From: Pseudomonas fluorescens
Lineage (GTDB): Bacteria > Pseudomonadota > Gammaproteobacteria > Pseudomonadales > Pseudomonadaceae
Direction of reading: 5' to 3'
DNA length: 64,000 nt
Assembly (NCBI RefSeq): GCF_902497855.1
Contig: NZ_CABVHU010000005.1
Coordinates: 62,001-126,000 of the forward strand
The number at the start of each line of letters is the position of its first letter. Within the stretch, counting starts at the first letter, position 1. The notes under the pieces are model-generated. The model searched no databases. It was not told where the DNA came from and saw nothing but the letters and a program-made list of their open reading frames with translations. The position numbers and the translations under genes are program-made. Positions 53,523-63,278 of this stretch are shown piece by piece.

Positions 53523-53646
53523 TCAGCGGTGGTTTCAAGATTAGTGATTCTGCCGCCGGGGACGACCCCGGCGCCCATCGAAAAACTGCGGGACGGCCCG
53601 CAACCCAGGTCGAGGCTGATGCGTTATCGCCTCCGGGGGTTTTGCC

Positions 53647-56600
53647 ATGTTCGAAAAAGTCCTGATTGCCAACCGCGGCGCCATTGCCTGCCGCATCCTG
53701 CGTACCCTGCGCCAATTGCAGGTCCAGGGTGTCGCCGTCTACTCCGAAGCCGATGCCGCCAGCCTGCACATCCTGCAGGCCGACGAAGCCCACAGCCTGG
53801 GTGACGGCGCCGCGGCCGGCACCTATCTGATGGTCGACAAGCTGCTCGCCATCGCCAGATCCACCGGCGCCACGGCGATTCATCCCGGCTACGGTTTTCT
53901 CTCGGAAAACGCCGCGTTCGCCGAAGCCTGCGAAGCGGCCGGTATCGCCTTCATCGGCCCGACGCCGCAACAACTGCGCGTGTTTGGCCTGAAGCACACC
54001 GCCCGTGCCCTGGCCAGGCAACACGGGGTGCCGCTGCTCGAAGGCACCGAGCTGCTCGACAGCCTCGACGCCGCCCTGATTGCCGGAGAACAGGTCGGCT
54101 ACCCGGTGATGCTCAAAAGCACCGCCGGTGGTGGCGGTATTGGCATGCGCGTATGCCGCAGCGCGGCGGAACTGATTGAATCCTTTGAAGCGGTCAAACG
54201 CCTCGGCCAGAACAATTTCAGCGATGCCGGGGTGTTCATCGAGAAGTACATCCAGCGTGCCCGGCATCTGGAAGTCCAGGTGTTCGGCGACGGCCACGGT
54301 GAAGTGATTGCCCTCGGCGTACGTGACTGCTCGGTACAACGCCGTAACCAGAAAGTCCTCGAAGAAACCCCGGCGCCGAACCTGCCCGACGGCATGGCCG
54401 AAGCGCTTTGCGCGGCGGCGATCAAACTGGCGCAAGCGGTGAACTACCGCAGCGCCGGGACTGTGGAATTCGTCTTCGACAGTGAAGACCAACGCTTCTA
54501 CTTTCTGGAAGTGAACACCCGCTTGCAGGTGGAGCACGGCGTCACCGAGCAAGTGTGGGGGGTGGACCTGGTGCGCTGGATGGTGCAACTGGCGGCCGGT
54601 GATCTGCCACCGTTGAGCGAGTTGAGCCGAGGGTTGAAAGCTTGCGGTCATGCGATTCAGGCGCGGCTGTATGCCGAAGATCCAGGCCGGGATTTTCAAC
54701 CGAGCCCCGGCCTGCTCACGGCCGTGGATTTCCCCGTCGCCGATGGCAAACATTTAAGGATCGACACCTGGGTCGAGGCCGGTTGCGAGATCCCGCCCTA
54801 CTTCGATCCGATGATCGCCAAGGTCATCAGTTGGGCGCCGAGCCGCGAACAGGCCCGCGCCGATCTGCACCGGGCCTTGGGCGACAGCCTGCTCTACGGG
54901 GTGGAGACCAACCGCGATTACCTGCGCCAGATTCTGCTCGACGCCCCCTTCGCCAGCGGCCAGGCGTGGACCCGTTGCCTGGAAGGCCTGGTCTATCGGG
55001 CCAACACCTTCGAAGTGCTCAGCGCCGGCACCCAGACCAGCGTTCAGGACTATCCAGGCCGCCTCGGCTACTGGGCGGTGGGCGTGCCGCCGTCGGGGCC
55101 AATGGACAGCCGCGCGTTGCGCCTGGGCAACCTGTTGCTGGGCAACGACGAAGGGGCGGCAGCGCTGGAAATCACCATGAGCGGCCCGTTGCTGCGCTTC
55201 AATTGCGAGGCGGTGGTAGCGGTGACCGGGGCGGTGATTCCACTGACGTTGGACGGTGAAACCGTCGCCATGAATACGGCGTTGCGGATTCCGGCAGGCG
55301 CCACGTTAAGCCTCGGCACCATTGCCGGGGCTGGTGCCCGCAGCTATCTGTGCCTGCGCGGCGGTGTGCAAGTGCCGGATTATCTCGGCAGCAAAAGCAC
55401 CTTCACCCTGGGTCAATTCGGTGGGCATGGTGGCCGAGCGTTGCGCGCCGGGGATGTGCTGCATGTACCGGCCTTGAATGACGTTGGCGCCGGGCAACAA
55501 CTGACTGACGAGCAGGTCACCGAGTTGCCCGCCGTGCGACACATCCGGGTGATCTACGGCCCCCATGGCGCGCCGGAATACTTCACCGAAAACTACATCG
55601 CCACCTTCTTCGCCACCCAGTGGGAAGTGCATTTCAACTCCAGCCGTACCGGCGTGCGATTGATCGGGCCGAAGCCGGAATGGGTCCGCGCCGATGGTGG
55701 TGAGGCGGGTTTGCATCCGTCGAATATTCATGACAATCCGTACGCCATCGGCGCGGTGGATTTCACCGGAGACATGCCGGTGATCCTCGGCCCCGACGGC
55801 CCGAGCCTGGGTGGGTTCGTCTGCCCCGTGACAGTGATCGAGGCGGATCTTTGGCAGCTGGGCCAGCTCAAGGCGGGCGACAAGGTGCAGTTCCTCCCCG
55901 TCGACCTGAAGACCGCCCGCAACCTCGCCCTGAAATGGAATACCTGTAGGAGCTGGCTTGCCAGCGAAGAAGTTGACGCGGTGTCTGTCAGGGCCCCTTC
56001 GCTGGCAAGCCAGCTCCTACAGGGGGTTGTGTCGCCTGTGGTGTTGGATTTGGGTCAGGGGGATACACGGCTGGTAGCAAGGCTGTCCGGCGACACCCAC
56101 CTGCTGCTGGAAATCGGCGCTCCGGAACTGGATCTGGTCCTGCGCTTCCGCGCCCACGCCCTGATGCAGGCGCTGGAAAGTAAAAACCTGCACGGCGTGA
56201 TCGATCTGACCCCAGGCATCCGCTCACTGCAAGTGCACTACCAACCCGAACAACTGCCACTAACCGACCTGCTCGGCATCGTCGCCGGCGAATGGGACGC
56301 CGTTTGTGCCGCCAGGAACCTGCAAGTGCCCTCCCGTATCGTCCACCTGCCACTGTCCTGGGACGATCCGGCGTGTCAGTTGGCGATCGAAAAATACATG
56401 ACCACCGTGCGCAAGGACGCGCCCTGGTGCCCAAGCAATCTGGAGTTCATCCGTCGCATCAACGACCTGCCGAACCTCGACGAAGTGCAGCGCACGGTGT
56501 TCGACGCCAGCTACCTGGTGATGGGCCTGGGGGACGTCTACCTCGGCGCACCGGTCGCTACCCCGCTCGACCCACGACATCGGCTGGTCACCACCAAGTA

Positions 56601-57279
56601 CAACCCGGCCCGCACCTGGACCGCGGAAAACTCGGTGGGCATCGGTGGCGCCTACATGTGCGTGTACGGCATGGAAGGCCCGGGTGGGTATCAGTTCGTC
56701 GGTCGTACCTTGCAGATGTGGAATCGCTACCGTGAGGTCGCGGCGTTCGATGGCAAACCGTGGCTGCTGCGCTTCTTCGACCAGATTCGGTTTTATCCGG
56801 TGAGCGCCGATGAGCTGCTGCGCATTCGCCGGGATTTCCCCCTGGGGCGTTTCGATTTGAACATCGAGCACAGTCAGCTGAATCTGGCGGATTACCAGGC
56901 CTTCCTGAACAAAGAAGCCCAGACCATTGCCGCGTTTCGCGATCAGCAACAAGGCGCGTTCAACGCCGAGCGCGAGCGCTGGATCGCCAGCGGCCAGGCA
57001 CATTTCGACAGCGAAGAACCGGCTCCGGAGGCCACCGCAGACGCACCGCTGGCCCATGGTCAACAGAGTGTCGACAGCCACATCGCCGGCAACCTCTGGC
57101 AGGTGCAGGTAGAGGCCGGCAGCCGGGTCGCCGCCGGTGATGTGCTGGTGATACTGGAGTCGATGAAAATGGAAATCCCCCTGCTCGCACCCATGGCCGG
57201 CGTGGTCCGGGAAATTCGCGTGCAGCCGGGGTCGCCCGTGCGCGCCGGCCAGCGCGTCGTGGTGCTGGAACTCGAGTGA
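53647..57279 (+). CDS. Guanidine/urea carboxylase (biotin-dependent)
   Basis: 1210-aa enzyme that carboxylates guanidine (or urea) with ATP and bicarbonate. Order: biotin carboxylase (about 1-450; GGGGIGMR ATP loop, EVNTRLQVEHGVTE), AHS2/KipA-like carboxyltransferase part (about 455-760), AHS1/KipI-like part (about 800-1030), and a C-terminal biotinyl domain with ESMKME, biotin on Lys1174. Gene context and riboswitch favour guanidine as substrate. Between AHS2 and AHS1 about 28 residues are encoded by a REP pair (55943-56023), read in frame; the linker position suggests the enzyme still works. Confidence 0.92.
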   Translation: MFEKVLIANRGAIACRILRTLRQLQVQGVAVYSEADAASLHILQADEAHSLGDGAAAGTYLMVDKLLAIARSTGATAIHPGYGFLSENAAFAEACEAAGIAFIGPTPQQLRVFGLKHTARALARQHGVPLLEGTELLDSLDAALIAGEQVGYPVMLKSTAGGGGIGMRVCRSAAELIESFEAVKRLGQNNFSDAGVFIEKYIQRARHLEVQVFGDGHGEVIALGVRDCSVQRRNQKVLEETPAPNLPDGMAEALCAAAIKLAQAVNYRSAGTVEFVFDSEDQRFYFLEVNTRLQVEHGVTEQVWGVDLVRWMVQLAAGDLPPLSELSRGLKACGHAIQARLYAEDPGRDFQPSPGLLTAVDFPVADGKHLRIDTWVEAGCEIPPYFDPMIAKVISWAPSREQARADLHRALGDSLLYGVETNRDYLRQILLDAPFASGQAWTRCLEGLVYRANTFEVLSAGTQTSVQDYPGRLGYWAVGVPPSGPMDSRALRLGNLLLGNDEGAAALEITMSGPLLRFNCEAVVAVTGAVIPLTLDGETVAMNTALRIPAGATLSLGTIAGAGARSYLCLRGGVQVPDYLGSKSTFTLGQFGGHGGRALRAGDVLHVPALNDVGAGQQLTDEQVTELPAVRHIRVIYGPHGAPEYFTENYIATFFATQWEVHFNSSRTGVRLIGPKPEWVRADGGEAGLHPSNIHDNPYAIGAVDFTGDMPVILGPDGPSLGGFVCPVTVIEADLWQLGQLKAGDKVQFLPVDLKTARNLALKWNTCRSWLASEEVDAVSVRAPSLASQLLQGVVSPVVLDLGQGDTRLVARLSGDTHLLLEIGAPELDLVLRFRAHALMQALESKNLHGVIDLTPGIRSLQVHYQPEQLPLTDLLGIVAGEWDAVCAARNLQVPSRIVHLPLSWDDPACQLAIEKYMTTVRKDAPWCPSNLEFIRRINDLPNLDEVQRTVFDASYLVMGLGDVYLGAPVATPLDPRHRLVTTKYNPARTWTAENSVGIGGAYMCVYGMEGPGGYQFVGRTLQMWNRYREVAAFDGKPWLLRFFDQIRFYPVSADELLRIRRDFPLGRFDLNIEHSQLNLADYQAFLNKEAQTIAAFRDQQQGAFNAERERWIASGQAHFDSEEPAPEATADAPLAHGQQSVDSHIAGNLWQVQVEAGSRVAAGDVLVILESMKMEIPLLAPMAGVVREIRVQPGSPVRAGQRVVVLELE
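55943..56023. repeat. REP pair inside the carboxylase coding region
   Basis: CCTGTAGGAGCTGGCTTGCCAGCG and its inverted copy CGCTGGCAAGCCAGCTCCTACAGG, the same units found in intergenic spaces at 27.6, 53.5 and 59.1 kb, here within an open reading frame. The frame is kept and no stop is created. Confidence 0.93.
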
Positions 57280-57305
57280 ACCCAATTCAACAAGGATTAA
57301 ACGCC

Positions 57306-59084
57306 ATGAACATCAATCTGCAACTCGACGCCATGCGTAGCGCCTACCGCGACGGCAGCATCACACCCCGGCAACTGCTGTTAAGCCTGCGCGATAAAGC
57401 CGCCGCGTTGAACCCGGACTATCACCTGTTCATCCACTTGCTCAGTGTCGAGGAACTGGAACCCTACCTCGCCGCCCTCGACGGTCGCGACCCGGACAGC
57501 CTGCCGCTGTACGGCGTGCCGTTCGCGATCAAGGACAACATCGACCTGGCGGGCATTGCGACCACGGCGGCGTGCCCGGCGTTTGCCTACGTGCCGCAGT
57601 ATTCGGCGACCATCGTCGAGCAGCTGCTTGCCCTGGGCGCTATTCCGCTGGGCAAGACCAACCTCGATCAGTTCGCCACTGGCCTCAACGGCAGTCGCTC
57701 ACCCTATGGCGCGTGCCCGAACAGCGTGTTGCCGGATTATCCCTCAGGCGGTTCCAGTGCCGGTTCTTCGCTGGCGGTGGCGTTGGGTGTCGCGAGCTTT
57801 TCGCTGGGCACGGACACGGCAGGTTCCGGGCGGGTGCCGGCGGCCTTGAATAATCTGCTCGGGTTGAAAGCGACCAAAGGGTTGATCTCCACGGCGGGCG
57901 TGGTGCCGGCCTGCCGCACGCTCGATTGCGTCACAACCTTCACCGCCACTGCCCGGGAAGCCAGCCAACTGCTGGCGCTCACCGCGCAACTCGATCCTCG
58001 GGATGAATACAGTCGTGGCAATCCGCTGTGGAATGACGGCTCGGCGTTCGGTACACCGCGTCCGTTCCGTTTCGGCGTGCCGCGCACCCAAGACCTGGAG
58101 TTCTTCGGTTGCCCTGAAGGTCCGTCGCTATTCGCCGATGCCGTCGATCAGCTCACCGCGTTGGGCGGTGAGGCGGTGGCGCTGGATTTGTCGCCGTTCC
58201 TGGAAGCGGCGCGACTGCTCTATGAAGGGCCTTGGGTGGCCGAGCGCTACAGCGTCGCCGGCGAGTTGATGGAGCAAAATCCCGAAGCCGTGCTGCCGGT
58301 GATTCGCGCGGTGCTGGCCAAGGCGCCAGCGGTGAGTGGCGTGCAAACTTTCCGTGCCCAGTATCGCCTGCAAGCCTTGAAGGCGCTGTGCGACCAGGCC
58401 CTGGACGGACTCGATTGCGTGCTCACGCCAACCATCGGCCGCCCGGTGACACTGGCGGAGCTGGCGGAAGAACCGGTACTGCGCAACTCGGAACTGGGCT
58501 ACTACACCAACTTCATGAACCTGCTCGATTACGCCGCCGTCGCCGTGCCCGCCGGCTTCATGAGCAACGGCCTGCCGTGGGGCGTGACACTGTTTGGCCG
58601 GGCGTTCACCGATCAGTATTTGTTGAGTGTGGCGGATGCGTTGCAACGTCGGCAAGGTTTGGCGAGCTCTGCACCCACCACAGTCGCGCGCAATGATCGT
58701 GCGCGGTTGGTGGTGTGCGGTGCGCACCTGGACGGGTTGGCGCTGAACTGGCAACTGAAGCGGCGCGGGGCGCGGTTGATCGAGACGACGTTCAGCTCAC
58801 CTGACTACCAGCTGTATGCATTGGCCGGCGGCCCACCCCTGCGCCCGGGGATGGTTCGGGTGAAGGAAGGTGGTGTCGCAATCGCCGTGGAGGTCTGGGA
58901 ACTGCCGAGCAGTGAGCTGGGTTCGTTCCTGACCGGGATTCCGGCACCGCTGGGATTGGGCAAGGTGCAGCTGGCGGATGGGCGGTGGGAGAGCGGGTTT
59001 ATCTGCGAGGCGTATGGGTTGGAGGGGGCGGTGGATATCAGTCATCTGGGCGGGTGGCGGGCGTATCTGAAAGATCGGCGCTGA
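57306..59084 (+). CDS. atzF: Allophanate hydrolase
   Basis: 592-aa enzyme splitting allophanate to ammonia and CO2. The amidase-signature domain holds the Ser-cisSer-Lys triad (Lys76 in VPFAIKDNI, Ser150 in SGGSSAGSS, Ser174 in DTAGSGR). The C-terminal domain from about residue 470 (RLVVCGAHLDGLALNWQLKRRG) is the second AtzF domain. The start MNINLQLDAM at 57306 follows an AAGGA. Last gene of the guanidine operon. Confidence 0.94.
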   Translation: MNINLQLDAMRSAYRDGSITPRQLLLSLRDKAAALNPDYHLFIHLLSVEELEPYLAALDGRDPDSLPLYGVPFAIKDNIDLAGIATTAACPAFAYVPQYSATIVEQLLALGAIPLGKTNLDQFATGLNGSRSPYGACPNSVLPDYPSGGSSAGSSLAVALGVASFSLGTDTAGSGRVPAALNNLLGLKATKGLISTAGVVPACRTLDCVTTFTATAREASQLLALTAQLDPRDEYSRGNPLWNDGSAFGTPRPFRFGVPRTQDLEFFGCPEGPSLFADAVDQLTALGGEAVALDLSPFLEAARLLYEGPWVAERYSVAGELMEQNPEAVLPVIRAVLAKAPAVSGVQTFRAQYRLQALKALCDQALDGLDCVLTPTIGRPVTLAELAEEPVLRNSELGYYTNFMNLLDYAAVAVPAGFMSNGLPWGVTLFGRAFTDQYLLSVADALQRRQGLASSAPTTVARNDRARLVVCGAHLDGLALNWQLKRRGARLIETTFSSPDYQLYALAGGPPLRPGMVRVKEGGVAIAVEVWELPSSELGSFLTGIPAPLGLGKVQLADGRWESGFICEAYGLEGAVDISHLGGWRAYLKDRR

Positions 59085-59092
59085 TCTTACGA

Positions 59093-59273
59093 TTCGCTGG
59101 CAAGCCAGCTCCTACAGGTGTACTCAAAACCCTGTAGAAGCCGGCTTGCTGGCGAACCAGGCGATGCGGTGTGTCAGGCATGCCCCCTTCGCTGCGGTGC
59201 GGCGATCCGACAAGCCAGCTCCTACAGGTATCTCGCAGGACCCTGTAGGAGCTGGCTTGCCAGCGAAGGGGCC
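59093..59273. repeat. Cluster of four REP units
   Basis: TTCGCTGGCAAGCCAGCTCCTACAG, a diverged inverted unit (TGTAGAAGCCGGCTTGCTGGCG), a half unit CAAGCCAGCTCCTACAG, and TGTAGGAGCTGGCTTGCCAGCG. Fills the 300-base gap between atzF and the diguanylate cyclase gene; it may stabilise the operon 3' end. Confidence 0.9.
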
Positions 59274-59385
59274 AGCCCAGGCGCCACCGTCCGTGATCCA
59301 TACCGATTCACCCCACAAATCCCGCAGTTATTTCCCCGCACTGCAACTAGAATGCTTGGCATCGGATTACTGCAACGGAATCGCC

Positions 59386-60873
59386 ATGCCGCTTCGCTCG
59401 CCGCTGTATTCGCAACGTTCGTTGGTGCTCACGCTGATCGCGGTGCTGGGCGTGGGGTTCCTGGCCACGTCCCTGCTCAGCTACTACGCCTCGCGGGCGT
59501 CGATCCGCGACAATATCGTCAATACCGAATTGCCGCTGACCTCGGACACGGTCTACTCGGAAATCCAGAAAGACCTGGTCAGACCGATCCTGATTTCCTC
59601 GATGATGTCCCGCGACACCTTCATGCGTGACTGGGTGGTCAACGGCGAAAACGATTCCGGGCAGATGACCCGCTACCTCGACGAGGTCATGACCCACTAC
59701 GGCGCCTACACCGCGTTTTTCGTCTCCAACGGCACGCTGACCTACTACCACGCCAAAGGCGTGCTCAAGCAGGTCAAGGTCGATGAGCCCCGAGACGCCT
59801 GGTACTTTCGCGTACGCGACATGGCCGATCCCTACGAGATCAATGTCGACCCGGACCTGGCCAACAAGGACAACCTGACCTTCTTCATCAACTACAAGGT
59901 CTACGACTACGACAACCGCTTCATCGGCGCGGCGGGAGTCGGCCTGACGGTCGATGCGGTGATCAAGCTGATCGACAAATACCAGCAGCGCTACCAGCGC
60001 AGCGTGTATTTCGTCGACACCTTCGGGCGCCTGGTGCTCACCGGTGCCGAAGGTGGCCCGCAAGGCGCCCAGGTCGGACAGACCCTCGGCGAACTCGACA
60101 GCATGAAAAGCCTGGTCAGCCAACTGCCCAACCCCCACAGCGGCAGCTACGAGTATTCTGTCCAGGGCCAGGGCCACTTCCTCAACGTTCGCTTCATTCC
60201 GGAGCTGAACTGGTACCTGTTCGTCGACAAGCGCGAAGATGGCGCCCTTAGCGAGATCCGCCAGTCGCTGTACCTCAACCTGCTGATCTGCCTGATCGTC
60301 ACCCTGATCGTGCTGGCCCTGCTCAACCGGGTGATCAAGCGCTATCAGGGCAAAATCCAGACTCAGGCAACCCTCGACAGCCTGACTGAACTGCCCAACC
60401 GGCGCGGTTTCGACCTGCTGGCCGCGCAAGCCATGCACGAAGCCCAGCGCGAGCCAAGGCCGCTGACCGCGCTGCTGCTGGACCTGGACCACTTCAAGGC
60501 GCTGAACGACACCCACGGTCACCTCGCCGGCGATCAGGTGCTGATTGGCTTCGCACGGGACCTCGAGAGCTGCCTGCGGCACTCCGACATCGTCTGCCGC
60601 TGGGGCGGTGAAGAGTTCATCGTGCTGCTCAAGGACACCGACGGCGACACCGCAAAGATGATCGCAGAGAAAATTCGCCGACATGTCGAAAAGCAGCGTT
60701 ATGCCTACCATGGCAAGCAACTGCAAGTGACGGTCAGTATCGGCCTGACCACCCTGCAAGCGGATGACACCTTGCACACACTACTGTCCCGGGCCGACCA
60801 AGCGATGTATCGTGCCAAGCATTCCGGGCGCAACCGCACCTGCGTGGAAATGCCTCACTCCAGTTATGCATAG
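59386..60873 (+). CDS. Diguanylate cyclase with periplasmic sensor (GGEEF)
   Basis: 495-aa membrane protein making cyclic di-GMP. First membrane segment at about 13-33 (VLTLIAVLGVGFLATSLLSYYAS), a dCache-type periplasmic sensor, a second segment at about 298-316 (NLLICLIVTLIVLALLN), then a GGDEF domain (DSLTELPNRRGF ... RWGGEEFIVLL), with an intact GGEEF active site. No RxxD inhibitory site was noticed just before it. The start at 59386 begins at the first membrane segment. Confidence 0.9.
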   Translation: MPLRSPLYSQRSLVLTLIAVLGVGFLATSLLSYYASRASIRDNIVNTELPLTSDTVYSEIQKDLVRPILISSMMSRDTFMRDWVVNGENDSGQMTRYLDEVMTHYGAYTAFFVSNGTLTYYHAKGVLKQVKVDEPRDAWYFRVRDMADPYEINVDPDLANKDNLTFFINYKVYDYDNRFIGAAGVGLTVDAVIKLIDKYQQRYQRSVYFVDTFGRLVLTGAEGGPQGAQVGQTLGELDSMKSLVSQLPNPHSGSYEYSVQGQGHFLNVRFIPELNWYLFVDKREDGALSEIRQSLYLNLLICLIVTLIVLALLNRVIKRYQGKIQTQATLDSLTELPNRRGFDLLAAQAMHEAQREPRPLTALLLDLDHFKALNDTHGHLAGDQVLIGFARDLESCLRHSDIVCRWGGEEFIVLLKDTDGDTAKMIAEKIRRHVEKQRYAYHGKQLQVTVSIGLTTLQADDTLHTLLSRADQAMYRAKHSGRNRTCVEMPHSSYA

Positions 60874-60879
60874 TCCTAC

Positions 60880-61074
60880 ATGAACAAGCCAGAATTCTGC
60901 CCGGCCTGCGGCGCCTCCAACGACTGCACCCTGGCCGACCCTCGAACCGCCGATCGGGCCTGCTGGTGCTACGGCGTCAGCATCGACCCGGCGGTGCTCG
61001 AAGCACTGCCGCCGGAACTGCGCGACACATCCTGCCTGTGCCCGCGCTGCGCCCAGGTCGAGGCGCAGTTGTAA
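60880..61074 (+). CDS. Cysteine-rich CWC family protein
   Basis: 64-aa protein with CPACGAS, CTLADP, CWCYGV and CLCPRC: eight cysteines, the CWC pattern, probably binding zinc. Small conserved protein often next to rsuA in pseudomonads; function unknown. Six bases after the diguanylate cyclase gene. Confidence 0.85.
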   Translation: MNKPEFCPACGASNDCTLADPRTADRACWCYGVSIDPAVLEALPPELRDTSCLCPRCAQVEAQL

Positions 61075-61133
61075 GCAACCGCGCGGCCAATCGCGTAAGA
61101 TGCGCACCCCATTCCCCCCACCGATCTCCTGTC

Positions 61134-61826
61134 ATGCGCGTTGACCGTTTCCTCAGCAACCTGCCCCGCTTCAACCGTCAGCAGGTGCGCCTGTTGCTGG
61201 TGGAAAAGCGCGTCAGGATCGACGGCAACATCGTCAGCGACACCCACGCCGAGGTCTCGGTGTTCAGTCGCGTCGAGGTCGACGAGGACGTACTGCAAGT
61301 CGGCAAGCCCGCCCGCTACTTCATGCTGCACAAGCCGGCCGGCTGCGTCAGCGCCACCCGCGACCCGGAACACCCGACCGTACTCGACCTGATCCATGAA
61401 CCGGACAAGGACGAGCTGCACATCGCCGGGCGCCTGGATTACAACACCACCGGCCTGATGCTGATCACCAACGACGGCAGCTGGTCACGACGCCTGACCC
61501 AACCGCAGACCAAACTGCCCAAGGTCTATTACGTCGAGACTGAACAGGACATCGGTCCCGACTACGCAATCACCTTCACCGAAGGCCTGTACTTCGCGTT
61601 CGAAGACCTCGTCACCCAACCCGCCGACCTGGTGGTGCTCGGGCCGAAATCGGCGCGTCTGAGCATCGTCGAAGGCCGGTATCACCAGGTGAAGCGGATG
61701 TTCGGCCACTTCGACAACAAAGTGTTGCGCCTGCACCGCGAACGCATGGGGCCGCTGGCGCTCGACACTGCCCTAAAACCGGGCGAGTACCGCGCGTTGT
61801 GCACCGAAGAGATCCTTTTGTTCTAA
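61134..61826 (+). CDS. rsuA: 16S rRNA pseudouridine-516 synthase RsuA
   Basis: 230-aa enzyme. N-terminal S4 RNA-binding domain (MRVDRFLSNLPRFNRQQVRLLL), then the pseudouridine synthase domain with HKPAGCVSAT and the catalytic Asp in GRLDYNTTGLMLIT. Target is U516 of 16S rRNA. The start at 61134 is the family start. Confidence 0.93.
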   Translation: MRVDRFLSNLPRFNRQQVRLLLVEKRVRIDGNIVSDTHAEVSVFSRVEVDEDVLQVGKPARYFMLHKPAGCVSATRDPEHPTVLDLIHEPDKDELHIAGRLDYNTTGLMLITNDGSWSRRLTQPQTKLPKVYYVETEQDIGPDYAITFTEGLYFAFEDLVTQPADLVVLGPKSARLSIVEGRYHQVKRMFGHFDNKVLRLHRERMGPLALDTALKPGEYRALCTEEILLF

Positions 61827-62138
61827 GCAGACGACCGCTCAGCAGAAGTTGTCGAACAATTTACGAATGATACTTGCGCGCAGACGTGACCCCTGCTTGA
61901 ATCAGGACGTCGGCCGAAATGTGACCGACGAGTCACAACATACTTCTAAGAAACTTTTTGCCGGTAGAGAACCCTCAGGTTCCGCTGTCCCCCGGCAGAC
62001 TGCCCGCCAATAACAATACCCGTCGACCGGACTGCATTGGATCGACATGGGCTCCAGAATTCCAGGCGTATGCCTACCTGTCATAAAGCTCGTGCAATCT
62101 CAGTTGCGCGCATACCCGCTTGCTTGGAGTCTGATGAC
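61827..62138. other. phaG upstream region
   Basis: 312 bases, no gene. GTGAC-CGACGA-GTCAC inverted repeat at about 61921-61936. The phaG promoter should be here. Confidence 0.45.
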
Positions 62139-63023
62139 ATGAGGCCAGAAATCGCTGTGCTGGATATACAGGGTCAGTATCGGGTTTACACGGAGTTCTA
62201 TCGCGCAGACGCCGCAGAGAAGACCATTATCCTGGTCAACGGCTCGCTGGCCACGACTGCGTCGTTTGCACAAACCGTGAAAAACCTTCACCCGCAGTTC
62301 AACGTGGTCTGCTACGACCAGCCCTACGCGGGCAAGTCAAAAGCCCACAACCTGCATGAGCAATCGCTGACCAAGGAAATCGAAGGGCAGATCCTCCTGG
62401 AGCTGATCGATCACTTCGCCGCCGAACACGTGATGTCGTTTTCCTGGGGTGGCGCCGCAACCCTGGTCGCCCTGGCCCAACGGCCAAGGCGCATCGAAAA
62501 AGCCGTGATCAGCTCGTTCTCGCCGGAGATCAACTCGCACATGCTCGACTACCTCGAGCGCGGGATCGATTACCTCGGCAGCCGGGACGGCGACCGGGTC
62601 GGCAACCTGGTGAACAGCACCATCGGCAAACACCTGCCGACCCTGTTCAAGCGCTTCAACTACCGGCACGTCAGCACCCTGGCCGAGCATGAATACGGGC
62701 AGATGCACTTCCACATCAGCGACCTGCTGCACAGCGATCGCCAGTGCTTTTTCAAAGCGGCTGAAAAGATCAACGTACCTGTGCTGTTCATGAACGGCGA
62801 ATGGGACGAATACACCGCCGCCGAGGGCGCCCGGTTATTCGCCAACCACGTGCAAGACGCCACCTTCAGCACCCTGCAGGCCACCGGCCACTTTCTCGAC
62901 ATGGAACACAAAGCCGCCTGCCGAGACAGCCGCAACGCACTGCTGGGCTTCCTGAAACCGGCGCCACAGTCGAGCCGACCGCGGTACCACTACGTCCAGG
63001 ACCAACATGCACTGTCCATCTGA
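62139..63023 (+). CDS. phaG: PhaG, 3-hydroxyacyl-ACP to CoA route enzyme for mcl-PHA
   Basis: 294-aa alpha/beta-hydrolase-fold protein. The N-terminus MRPEIAVLDIQGQYRVYTEF is, from memory, the P. putida PhaG start; the family also includes RhlA. Nucleophile Ser102 in FSWGGA, acid in GEWDEYT, His in ATGHFLDME. PhaG diverts 3-hydroxyacyl groups from fatty-acid synthesis to medium-chain polyhydroxyalkanoate. A GGAG precedes ATG 62139. No PHA synthase is in this window. Confidence 0.92.
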   Translation: MRPEIAVLDIQGQYRVYTEFYRADAAEKTIILVNGSLATTASFAQTVKNLHPQFNVVCYDQPYAGKSKAHNLHEQSLTKEIEGQILLELIDHFAAEHVMSFSWGGAATLVALAQRPRRIEKAVISSFSPEINSHMLDYLERGIDYLGSRDGDRVGNLVNSTIGKHLPTLFKRFNYRHVSTLAEHEYGQMHFHISDLLHSDRQCFFKAAEKINVPVLFMNGEWDEYTAAEGARLFANHVQDATFSTLQATGHFLDMEHKAACRDSRNALLGFLKPAPQSSRPRYHYVQDQHALSI

Positions 63024-63032
63024 AAAAGCGTC

Positions 63033-63100
63033 ATCGCGAGCAAGCTTCGCCCTACGTTAAACGCCCCCCCCTGTAGGAGCGAGGCTTGCCCGCGAACGAC
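63033..63100. repeat. Degenerate REP pair
   Basis: ATCGCGAGCAAGCTTCGCCCTACG and TGTAGGAGCGAGGCTTGCCCGCG, both imperfect, between phaG and tRNA-Gly. Confidence 0.75.
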
Positions 63101-63204
63101 CGCCACACGGTCCCTGTTTTTGCTTTATCCGCTGCTAAATGCAACGCGCACAAAGAAAAACTTCAAATTCACGCGCACATCTGGTACAAAGTCAGCCGCT
63201 CTGA

Positions 63205-63278
63205 GCGGGTGTCGTATAATGGCATTACTCCAGCTTCCCAAGCTGATAACGAGGGTTCGATTCCCTTCACCCGCTCCA
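63205..63278 (+). tRNA. tRNA-Gly(CCC)
   Basis: 74 bases: GCGGGTG acceptor stem, anticodon CCC in CTTCCCAAG, GGTTCGATTCC T-arm, encoded CCA end. Folds as a standard class I tRNA. Confidence 0.97.

Noticed and set aside
59146..59385. N-terminal extension of the diguanylate cyclase frame
   Set aside because: The extra codons come from REP repeats; the membrane protein starts naturally at 59386.
61950..61980. AlgU-type promoter upstream of phaG
   Set aside because: AAACTT followed after 18 bases by TCAGG departs from the consensus at both boxes and in spacing; too weak to call.
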